Assembly: GCA_017535315.1 (NCBI GenBank)
Contig: JAFXUD010000012.1
Span: forward strand, 124,001-188,000
Source of the DNA: Victivallales bacterium
GTDB taxonomy: Bacteria; Verrucomicrobiota; Lentisphaeria; Oligosphaerales; Oligosphaeraceae
Length of the DNA: 64,000 bases
Direction of reading: 5' to 3'
Positions 18,128-25,118 of the stretch are shown here, piece by piece. Made by a program: the position numbers and the translations under genes. The notes under the pieces are model-generated. The model was not told where the DNA came from. It worked only from the letters and a program-made list of their open reading frames with translations, and made no database searches. Numbering within the stretch: the first letter of the stretch is position 1; the number at the start of each line of letters is the position of its first letter.

Positions 18128-19813
18128 ATGAAACAACTGCATCTTTTCATTCTTCTGTGTGCTCTGGTGTGTGTGGAAGCGTTTGCCGACCGTCCGATGG
18201 CTCTGGTCATCATGTTGGACGGGCAGCGCGCCGACAGCATTGAGAACCTCTATATGCCGACATTGCAGGCACTGCGTGCAGGCAAGTGGCAACCTGGCTA
18301 CAACTGCGCCTGGTCGGACAGTGCACTGACCATCCCTGATGCACGCCCCTCCAGCGCAGCCAACCACACTGCCATTGCGACAGGCGTCACGGCCACCAAG
18401 AACAACGTCTTCAGCAACAATCAGTTTCCACAGGGCAAATACGATGAATGGCCGACCTGGCTGACACGCCTCAAGGCCGCCAAGCCCGAATTGAAGACCC
18501 TCTATATGTATTCCTGGAAGCCAGATGAACTTCTGAATCCGACGGAGAGCGTGGAGTTCAAGCACGGTTCCGACTTTGCCAACGGCAAAGAGCTGGCTGA
18601 CAGACTTGCAACGACGGATGCACCAGACGCGACCTTGCTCTTCATCGACATCCCCGATTCTGGCGGTCACGGCACGGGCTTCTACCCCTACGGCACGATG
18701 TATAGGCGCTTCTCCTACCAGACCGACCTCATCATTGCGGGGCTTCTGGATGCCATCGCAAAGCGTCCGACTTTCAGCGCCGAAGACTGGCTGATTGTTG
18801 TCACTGCCGACCACGGCGGCTACGCGAAAACCCATGGTCTGTGGGGCGGCCATGCGACCACGATTCCCTTCCTTGTAACGAGCAAGCACGTCCAGAACGG
18901 TCGCCTCGCGGGTGTGCCTGGCAACCTGGATGCCGCTGCCACAGCTCTGGAACACTTTGGGCTGTATAGTAAAGAGCTGAACCTGGACGGTGTACCGCAG
19001 GGCAAAAACATCGTCACGGATCCTGTCCGCCCGCTGAAGGAGGGACTGGCCGCCTATTTCACCTTCGACGAGAAGAAGGAGCCTGTCAACCATGCGGGCA
19101 CGGAAATCGTCGCCAAGCTCTTCGGCGCAAAGACCACTTCCGCCGAGAAGCGCGATGGCTTCGCACAAGGCTACCTGCACGTTGAAAGCGAAGAAAAAGC
19201 TGAAGAGGTTGAGGAAAATGGGGTCAAAAAAGAAAAGAAAACACGTATTCCCGCAGGAGCTGTCCTGGAAGGGACTGAGAAGCTGAATCTGGAAGCTGGA
19301 CGCTGCTTCACCGTCACCGCCTGGGTGCGCATGCCTGCGCAGCCGCAAAATGGCGACCCGCTTATCCTCGGCAACAAGGACTGGCACAACGGAGGCCTGC
19401 CTGGCTTTGCACTCATCGCCGCCCGTCAGACCGAACGTGCGAAGGCACCAGGCGTCTGCCTCAACTATGCGCGCTCTGGAGAGGTAACACGTGTTGACAT
19501 GGGCACATACGACATTGAACCCGAAAAATGGACTTTCTACGCCCTCACCTTCACGACCAATGGCGTGGCCTACCTCTTCCAGGGGCGCGAAGACGGAGTC
19601 CTCTACTGGATAATCGACCATGCGGAAGATGCCCTCACCGCCACTGAAATGCCCTGGTGCATCGGGCAGGACGGCACGCGCGCTTACGACTGCTCCTTCC
19701 ACGGCGACATAGATGACCTCGCCATTTGGATACGCGCCATGACAACTGCTGAAATCCGCACCATCTTCGAGGCGGGCCGCAAGGGACTCGCGCTTGCAGA
19801 TTTGCTGAAATAA
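18128..19813 (+). CDS. Secreted alkaline-phosphatase-superfamily phosphodiesterase fused to a LamG-like domain
   Basis: 561 residues with a signal peptide (residues 1-20, ending VEAFA). The N-terminal 320 residues match type I phosphodiesterase/nucleotide pyrophosphatase proteins: LVIMLDGQRADS (metal Asp31), DARPSSAANHTAIATG (position of the nucleophile; Ser rather than the usual Thr), FIDIPDSGGHGTGFYPYG and VVTADHGGYAKTHG (metal Asp and His). The substrate could be a phosphodiester or phosphate on a polysaccharide or nucleotide. Residues about 345-555 (AYFTFDEKKEPVNHAG, RCFTVTAWVRMP, WTFYALTFTTNGVAYLFQG, DIDDLAIWIRAMTTAEI) are a LamG/concanavalin-like domain. Ribosome-binding site AAGGAG. 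Its stop codon lies within the target duplication of the next MITE copy. Confidence 0.75.
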   Translation: MKQLHLFILLCALVCVEAFADRPMALVIMLDGQRADSIENLYMPTLQALRAGKWQPGYNCAWSDSALTIPDARPSSAANHTAIATGVTATKNNVFSNNQFPQGKYDEWPTWLTRLKAAKPELKTLYMYSWKPDELLNPTESVEFKHGSDFANGKELADRLATTDAPDATLLFIDIPDSGGHGTGFYPYGTMYRRFSYQTDLIIAGLLDAIAKRPTFSAEDWLIVVTADHGGYAKTHGLWGGHATTIPFLVTSKHVQNGRLAGVPGNLDAAATALEHFGLYSKELNLDGVPQGKNIVTDPVRPLKEGLAAYFTFDEKKEPVNHAGTEIVAKLFGAKTTSAEKRDGFAQGYLHVESEEKAEEVEENGVKKEKKTRIPAGAVLEGTEKLNLEAGRCFTVTAWVRMPAQPQNGDPLILGNKDWHNGGLPGFALIAARQTERAKAPGVCLNYARSGEVTRVDMGTYDIEPEKWTFYALTFTTNGVAYLFQGREDGVLYWIIDHAEDALTATEMPWCIGQDGTRAYDCSFHGDIDDLAIWIRAMTTAEIRTIFEAGRKGLALADLLK

Positions 19814-19815
19814 AG

Positions 19816-20004
19816 GTAACCAAGGGTAAGCCGCGCGGCGACAAGAACATAGCCGTGGGTGGAGCGAGCGCCTCTGGCGCGAGCGAAACCCACGGGTGGA
19901 CGATACTCCCAGTTCCTTTGCGCCGTGCCGCGTAGCGCAGCGGAGCGGCACGGCGCAGAAAATCTGGCAACCTGTGCCTATTTGCACCCCTTCTGAATAG
20001 TGAC
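19816..20004 (+). mobile_element. MITE-like element, copy with perfect 8-bp target duplication
   Basis: Left end degenerate (GTAACCAAGGGTAAG), right end CCCCTTCTGAATAGTGAC. Flanked by AAATAAAG at 19808-19815 and again at 20005-20012, a perfect 8-bp duplication. The left duplicate contains the TAA stop of the phosphodiesterase gene. Confidence 0.8.
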
Positions 20005-20024
20005 AAATAAAGGAAGGGCTGTTG

Positions 20025-20222
20025 ATAACTATTCAGAAGGGTAAGCCGCGTTAGCGGCGACAAGAACGTAGCCGTGGGTGGAGCGAGCGCCTCTGGCGCG
20101 AGCGAAACCCACGGGTGGACGATACTCCCAGTTCCTTTGCGCCGTGCCGCGTAGCGTAGCGGAGCGGCAAGGCGCAGAAAACCAAGCGGCTAATGCCAAT
20201 ATGCCCCCTTCTGAATAGTTAC
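20025..20222 (+). mobile_element. MITE-like element, left partner of an inverted pair
   Basis: 198 bp, ATAACTATTCAGAAGGG to CCCCTTCTGAATAGTTAC. It is almost identical to the inverted copy at 20756-20954. The two flank the TRL lipoprotein gene. No direct target duplication was found. Confidence 0.8.
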
Positions 20223-20332
20223 AACTATGTCATCTATATGGAACACTCACTTCCTTTTTCCTGCTCAATAGTTAATCGCTGAGGTAATTGCTAATTACTA
20301 ATTCCAATCACTCTCCTGAAAAACAAGAGTGT

Positions 20333-20360
20333 TTGTAAAAAGAAAATACACTGGTATATT
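20333..20360 (+). promoter_or_regulatory. Promoter of the TRL-like lipoprotein gene
   Basis: TTGTAA at 20333-20338 and TATATT at 20355-20360 with a 16-bp spacer, 54 bp before the ATG. Confidence 0.45.
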
Positions 20361-20413
20361 AGTTTTCAGTGCGTTTCCTGCACATAACACCCCTCAAAAA
20401 AAGGAAAAGGAAC

Positions 20414-20731
20414 ATGAAGAAACTTTTGACTGGCATTGCAATTCTGGCGACAGCCGTGCTGACTGGCTGCGCAACCTCCACCCCCATCGGCAGCCTCTAC
20501 ACGCAGCTGAAGCTTCCCGTGGGCGTCACCGAAGCCAAAGCCGCAAGCACCAAGCTCAAAGTCGGCAAAGCAGAATGCAAATCCATCCTCGGTCTGGTTG
20601 CCACTGGCGACGCCTCCATCGACACCGCCGCCAAGAATGCAGGCATCACCGTCATCCACCATGTTGACTGGGAAGCCGAAAACATTCTCGGCATCATTGG
20701 CACCTATCGTTGCGTTGTTTACGGCGAATAA
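20414..20731 (+). CDS. TRL-like family lipoprotein
   Basis: 105 residues from ATG 20414, preceded by AAGGAAAAGG; the frame extends upstream but the lipoprotein signal begins here. MKKLLTGIAILATAVLTGCATS has a lipobox with Cys19, so the mature protein is lipid-anchored in the envelope. The mature part matches the TRL-like family (a small lipoprotein family first named from a tRNA-associated locus): PIGSLYTQLKLPV, KAECKSILGLVATGDASIDTAAKNAGI, HHVDWEAENILGIIGTYRCVVYG. Function unknown in all members I know of. It stands alone between two inverted MITE copies and could be turned around by recombination between them. Confidence 0.85.
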   Translation: MKKLLTGIAILATAVLTGCATSTPIGSLYTQLKLPVGVTEAKAASTKLKVGKAECKSILGLVATGDASIDTAAKNAGITVIHHVDWEAENILGIIGTYRCVVYGE

Positions 20732-20755
20732 TCCTTTGAGGTGATTTCAAGAGAA

Positions 20756-20954
20756 TTACCTATTCAGAAGGGGGGCATATTGGCATAAGCCGCTTGGTTT
20801 TCTGCGCCTTGCCGCTCTGCTACGCTACGCGGCACGGCGCAAAGGAACTGGGAGTATCGTCCACCCGTGGGTTTCGCTCGCGCCAGAGGCGCTCGCTCCA
20901 CCCACGGCTATGTTCTTGTCGCCGCTAACGCGGCTTACCCTTCTGAATAGTTAC
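20756..20954 (-). mobile_element. MITE-like element, right partner of an inverted pair
   Basis: Inverted copy of the 20025-20222 element with only a few differences along its length. Ends are CTATTCAGAAGGGG and CCCTTCTGAATAGTTAC. Confidence 0.8.
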
Positions 20955-20992
20955 GAATAGTTTTAATAGTCAATTGCTAATTGCTAATTTCA

Positions 20993-22999
20993 TCATTCAG
21001 CTCCAGGTGCTTTGAATTGCCGCTTTGTCTCCTTCAGTACCAAAGGATGCACGATTGACATCTCCTCAAGGAGGCCAGGCAGAATACTGGCGAAGCGGTT
21101 GGGGGTGACGCAGGAGAGCATGGTCTTTCTTTCATTGCGAAGTGCAAATGTGAGTGGTATCCAGCTGTTTGTCCAACCTGTTTCCACGCACCATGCGCTC
21201 CAGCCTGTGTCGGCGGAACTCCCGAAATATTCCCAGAGCTTTGTGTCGAATCCGCGGAACCAGAGGCCGTCCAGTTCGGGATGGGACTTGGAGGTGCTTT
21301 GAATGCGTGCCAGAAAATCCGCCATCTTGTCTGCCGCTGCCGCGTACTTGGGATTTCCAGTGGCCAGTGCAGCCTCGTGGAGGCCAGGGAAGGCGTAGTT
21401 TGTCGTGTAGAGCAGGTCGCAGCAGGGGTCACCGTTTTCCTGGATAAGGGGCGCCTCTGTGACGCCGTATTTTTCATTGGAGTCTGGTGCGGGGTACATG
21501 GCGTGTTCCCGTTTCCCAAGGAGTTCGCGCACTCCGCCGTGGTCGAACAGGGGTTCCAGTTGCTGGAAGCATTTTCTCAGCAGGGCACGGTTAGCCTTCG
21601 TGTTTTCCACTTCGACCAGCATGGCGAGTGGCAGGAGCATACGGGCGATTTCCTGTGCGAGACCATTGGTCCAGGTCACCTCGTCGGAAAACTTCTTCAT
21701 GTATGCTTTGATGCCAAGTTTGGCTTTTTGCAGGAAGGGGGCGTGGCCAGTGGCGCGCCATGCCATGATGAAGCCAGCCCACATCCACCCCTGGCTATGG
21801 GCGCGGAGGTTGACGGTGGGATTGTCGCGGAAGTAGTCCCAGTTCTTCCCATCGGCGAAATGGGCTGGGTAGCGTAGCGCTGTTTCCCTGAAGCCCAGCG
21901 GTCCAGTCGTTCGCAGGACTGAAAGCAGGCAGCGGAGAATCTGTTCATCATACAAATCAGTGCCAATCCATTCGGAGGCAAGAATGCATCCCATGGCGGA
22001 GCGAAGGTTGTCATCTCCGTAGAATGCATCCAGATTGTCATAGAAGCGAAGCATTCCGTAGCAGGGGTGGGTCTTGTCATCGCAGAGAAGATAGGAATCA
22101 CCCAGGGAATGGCCGAAAAGGTTTTTCAGGATGCCCAGCGTGAGTTGTTTGTCCTTTGGATTATGGTCATGCTTCCAGCCGTATGCGAATACAGGGAGCA
22201 CCTCGCCTGTGCAGTCTCCGCGCGCATGGGTTCCCATTCGCTGGTTGCCCTCCTCGTCTATGCCTGACGTGAAGCCTTCATAGACAGTATTTGTGCTGCC
22301 AATCATATAATTGCGAAACCATTCGCGGTTGCGCTGGAATGCCGTCATTCCGCTGTCAGCTGGCAGTTTTTCCTTTGCATTGAAAGATGGGTGAACTTGG
22401 GTGTCGCAGTGAAGGATGCGCTCGTCGGCCCCCAGCCATTTGAGAATCCAGTTCCAGAGTGCTAGCCAATCTGCCTCAGGTGCATAGCGTCCGCGCACAA
22501 AGTGGCTCAACCCTGAGGTTGCCACCAGAACATTGGGGTAGTCAGGGTGGGAAAAAAGGATTGGCAGGGTTTCCTTGGGAAGCCCGAATACCGCTTTGCG
22601 ATAGCCTGCGACGCGGGCCAGCACCATCAAAGGGGAAACATCTGCATTGACTGGCTTTGCCCAGCAGGAGTGTGGGACCAGGATGCGAAGCATGGGCAGG
22701 GATTTGCCAAAGGCACGAGAGGAAATGCAAAAACGGCTGTAGGGTGGCTGCACAGGCTCTCCAAACTCAAGCCTTCCGCAAGAATCAGCGTATTCCACAT
22801 AGAGCTTCAGTTGCTTTTTTTGCGTCTTAGCCAAGAGCTCGTCAGAGAGTCGGCATCCTGAAGGTGTTGGGTAGTCGCCGCCCAGGCAGAGGATGGAGCC
22901 ACCTTTCTTTTCCTTGGCAATAGCCTTTTCAAGCGAATCCATCGTCTCCGCATCCATCAAGCGCGGTATATCGCTTTTTCCAGAATTGACAATAATCAT
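20993..22999 (-). CDS. Putative alpha/alpha-toroid glycan-active protein, cytoplasmic
   Basis: 668 residues from the ATG at 22999. The frame stays open to 23098, but that extension only translates a MITE remnant. A TATAAT at 23032-23027 lies about 28 bp upstream of this start. There is no signal peptide. Residues 1-190 are alpha/beta (MIIVNSGKSDIPRLMDAE, GGSILCLGGDYPTPSG, LRILVPHSCWAKPVNADVSPLMVLARV), like a glutamine-amidotransferase-type accessory domain. Residues about 200-640 are helical with repeated aromatic motifs (YAYGWKHDHN, HSQGWMWAGFIMAW, TNYAFPGLHEAALATGNPKY, TGWSAWCVETGWTNSWIP) typical of six-hairpin glycosidases or uronyl hydrolases. The family and catalytic residues are not certain. 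Confidence 0.5.
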   Translation of the reverse strand: MIIVNSGKSDIPRLMDAETMDSLEKAIAKEKKGGSILCLGGDYPTPSGCRLSDELLAKTQKKQLKLYVEYADSCGRLEFGEPVQPPYSRFCISSRAFGKSLPMLRILVPHSCWAKPVNADVSPLMVLARVAGYRKAVFGLPKETLPILFSHPDYPNVLVATSGLSHFVRGRYAPEADWLALWNWILKWLGADERILHCDTQVHPSFNAKEKLPADSGMTAFQRNREWFRNYMIGSTNTVYEGFTSGIDEEGNQRMGTHARGDCTGEVLPVFAYGWKHDHNPKDKQLTLGILKNLFGHSLGDSYLLCDDKTHPCYGMLRFYDNLDAFYGDDNLRSAMGCILASEWIGTDLYDEQILRCLLSVLRTTGPLGFRETALRYPAHFADGKNWDYFRDNPTVNLRAHSQGWMWAGFIMAWRATGHAPFLQKAKLGIKAYMKKFSDEVTWTNGLAQEIARMLLPLAMLVEVENTKANRALLRKCFQQLEPLFDHGGVRELLGKREHAMYPAPDSNEKYGVTEAPLIQENGDPCCDLLYTTNYAFPGLHEAALATGNPKYAAAADKMADFLARIQSTSKSHPELDGLWFRGFDTKLWEYFGSSADTGWSAWCVETGWTNSWIPLTFALRNERKTMLSCVTPNRFASILPGLLEEMSIVHPLVLKETKRQFKAPGAE

Positions 23000-23026
23000 T
23001 GACTTTATGTGTGTTTTTGTTTGGGA

Positions 23027-23032
23027 ATTATA
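23027..23032 (-). promoter_or_regulatory. Candidate -10 box of the toroid-protein gene
   Basis: A perfect TATAAT on the minus strand, 28 bp before the chosen start; no clear -35 was found. The sequence further upstream is a MITE remnant. Confidence 0.3.
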
Positions 23033-23067
23033 TACTTTAGTTGCCGAACAGACTTCACCAACAGAGA

Positions 23068-23166
23068 AGAGCCGCGTTAGCGGCGAAGCGAAACCCACGG
23101 TCAGATGACCACCCCAGTCCCTGTGCGCCGTGCCGCGTAGCGTAGCGAAGCGGCAAGGCGCATCCT
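23068..23166 (-). mobile_element. MITE-like remnant without ends
   Basis: Carries the core GCCGCGTTAGCGGCGAAGCG, AAACCCACGG and the GCCGTGCCGCGTAGCG...GCGGCAAGGCGC palindrome; both terminal repeats are missing. From 23167 to the terminator at 23344 only AT-rich DNA was seen. Confidence 0.5.
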
Positions 23167-23343
23167 GGCCATCGACCAGTGAGGTATAATGTCATCAGGA
23201 AACTCAAGTATATACTTTCTTTTTGTTTTTTGCGTTTTGTTCTTAAGCCACTTGCATTGCTTAAGTCCTTTAGGTCGTTTAACAACCCTCCGCTGCCGCT
23301 TCGCGGCTGCCGTAAACTAGCTTCTTGGGAAATAGAGCGAAAC

Positions 23344-23380
23344 AAAAAAAACCGCGTAACGGTCGTTACGCGGTTTTTTT
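23344..23380. terminator. Strong bidirectional intrinsic terminator
   Basis: A perfect GC-rich stem, ACCGCGTAACG (23351-23361) with its complement at 23364-23374, flanked by seven A on one side and seven T on the other. It ends the small-protein gene on the minus strand. Confidence 0.85.
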
Positions 23381-23394
23381 GCAATCAGAAAATC

Positions 23395-23589
23395 TTACTT
23401 TTTCTTGCAGCAGCAACCATCGACTTTAGCCTTTTTCCAATCGGCTTCTTTCACAAAGGCGGTGAGAGAGCGACCATCCTTGGTCAAAGCTTTGAATGCA
23501 TAGCGGCCATTCTTTTCAATTTTGACCTTTGCAGTCACTTCAGCTTCCACCTTGGCTTTGGCTTTGACATCATAGAATGTCCATTTCAT
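23395..23589 (-). CDS. Small basic protein with Cys-Cys-Cys tail, unknown
   Basis: 64 residues. The start has an AAGGGA ribosome-binding site and an intrinsic terminator follows 15 bp after the stop, so this is a real monocistronic gene. The sequence is Lys- and Ala-rich (MKWTFYDVKAKAKVEAEVTAKVKI) and probably forms a beta-rich domain with the pattern strand, GRYAFKALTKDGRSLTAFV, helix, ending DGCCCKKK. The triple Cys followed by Lys could bind metal or nucleic acid, but there is no direct evidence. An AT-rich region with a possible promoter (TTGTCA about 100 bp upstream) precedes it. No signal peptide. No family recognised. Confidence 0.65.
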   Translation of the reverse strand: MKWTFYDVKAKAKVEAEVTAKVKIEKNGRYAFKALTKDGRSLTAFVKEADWKKAKVDGCCCKKK

Positions 23590-23761
23590 TGTCGTGTCCC
23601 TTCTTTTGTTTGTTGTTTTTTTTCCTAATCGCCTGTTACATCAAGCGACATTTCACATAGCCAACTATAAAATAACGATAGTTATGACATTGACAAGTGC
23701 ATTTTGCGAATTTTTTTAAAAAAATGTGTTTTTTTTGTATTTTTTTTATCAGAAAAGAAAA

Positions 23762-24598
23762 TTAATGCTTTATTGCAAGCATCTCTTTCCATAAACTGCT
23801 AGCAGTATAACCTGAATGGTGGTTATACTTCAAATAGTGTTCACAAAGTGTATGGATTTGCGCGGTATCGTATCGAAGATCGACAAAGAAATGGACCAGG
23901 TCTCTTGGGATGCCTTTTCTGCTGTGAAGGTGCGAGTGCATTTTGCAGTTGGCGACGTCAGTCCAGATAAGTGTGGGATTGTCCTCATCGCAGGTTTTAG
24001 GGATGAGGACGGCATGTGAATGAAAGTGGTTTTGGGAAAAGCCGCTTAGATGGAGTTTTGCGAAATATTCCATGACCTTGTATCCGAATCCCATTCGGAT
24101 CCTGGAGTTGTCAATAAAGGAACCTGTTGGTGTCAGGATACTTCCATCATAAACGTCTTGGATGAATTCCATGACGACGTATGCGGATTTGACAAAACCG
24201 AACTGTCGCATTTCACCACAGGCAAGTATTTCAGGCGTCTGGATGCCGATTCCACGCAGGAAAGCACCATTAGCGGCTTCGTGATAGGCTGCCGAGAAAT
24301 CAAGGCGTTTCAGCAAGTCGTCCCGAGAGAAGTCATAATATTTATAGACAATAAACTTTCCTCCAAGGTTTTTAGGCAGTCGAAATTGCCAGACCTCCTT
24401 GCCCAGGGTATGGCTGATATAAGAGCCTTTTCGAATCTGGGTGGGGTGCTTCTGTAGCCAGTCGGCGACGGGCTGAAATTCGGTCTTGGCCCAATCCCAA
24501 GATTTCCAACGCGAAGGAGCGATGGTCTTGATATATTCACGCATTGTCATCTTACCACGATGATTCAACGTGCGGGTGTCTAGTTCAGGGGTTTCCAT
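23762..24598 (-). CDS. WaaP/Kdo-kinase-like protein with altered catalytic loop
   Basis: 278 residues; an internal ATG (MTMREYIK) 48 bp downstream is an alternative start, and neither has a strong ribosome-binding site. The pattern follows the lipopolysaccharide kinase (Kdo/WaaP) family: glycine-rich start RKGSYISHTLGKEVWQFRLP, FIVYKYYDFSRDDLLKR with the Lys, VVMEFIQDV, LHLSGFSQNHFHSHAVLI at the catalytic loop, IWTDVANCKM at the metal-binding Asp and IPRDLVHFFVDLR. Known members have HRDLxxxH in the loop. Here the aligned stretch reads QNHFHSH, so the catalytic Asp is His. It may be an inactive or repurposed kinase. It stands alone, cytoplasmic. Confidence 0.65.
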   Translation of the reverse strand: METPELDTRTLNHRGKMTMREYIKTIAPSRWKSWDWAKTEFQPVADWLQKHPTQIRKGSYISHTLGKEVWQFRLPKNLGGKFIVYKYYDFSRDDLLKRLDFSAAYHEAANGAFLRGIGIQTPEILACGEMRQFGFVKSAYVVMEFIQDVYDGSILTPTGSFIDNSRIRMGFGYKVMEYFAKLHLSGFSQNHFHSHAVLIPKTCDEDNPTLIWTDVANCKMHSHLHSRKGIPRDLVHFFVDLRYDTAQIHTLCEHYLKYNHHSGYTASSLWKEMLAIKH

Positions 24599-24714
24599 TT
24601 ATGGGAGAGGTGATTTCTGCTATGATTGCCTATAAAATTTAACATAAAAAAGAAATAATACAATCACAAGCGTTATCTAGATATATGAAAAAAGCGCATT
24701 ATATTTAGGAATAG

Positions 24715-25038
24715 GCAATTATTCAGAAGGGTAAGCCGCGCTAGCGGCAAGGTGCAGAAAAAGCCGCGTTAGCGGCGACAAGAACATAGCCGTGGGTGGA
24801 GCGAAGCGAAACCCACGGGCAGGCGATCCCCCCAATTCCTTTGCGCCGTGCCGCAAGCGGCAAGGTGCAGAAAAAGCCGCGTTAGCGGCGACAAGAACAT
24901 AGCCGTGGGTGGAGCGAAGCGAAACCCACGGGCAGGCGATTCCCCCAATTCCTTTGCGCCGTGCCGCGTAGCGAAGCGGAGCGGCAAGGTGCAGAAAAAC
25001 TGACGACCTGTACCAATTGCCTCATTCTGAATAGTTAC
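24715..25038 (+). mobile_element. MITE-like element with internal tandem duplication
   Basis: Ends GCAATTATTCAGAAGGG and TTCTGAATAGTTAC. Flanks AGGAATAG (24707-24714) and AGGGATAG (25039-25046) agree in 7 of 8 bases, a decayed target duplication. A unit of about 120 bp (AAGCCGCGTTAGCGGCGACA onwards) occurs twice inside. Confidence 0.75.
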
Positions 25039-25118
25039 AGGGATAGATTATATTATTAGGGATAATAGAGATTTTTCACATCATCAACAGAAGACAAGCA
25101 TTTCAAAAAGGAGTTAGC

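Noticed and set aside
18098-19987. 629-residue minus-strand frame
   Set aside because: Antisense shadow of the phosphodiesterase gene; its start lies in a MITE.
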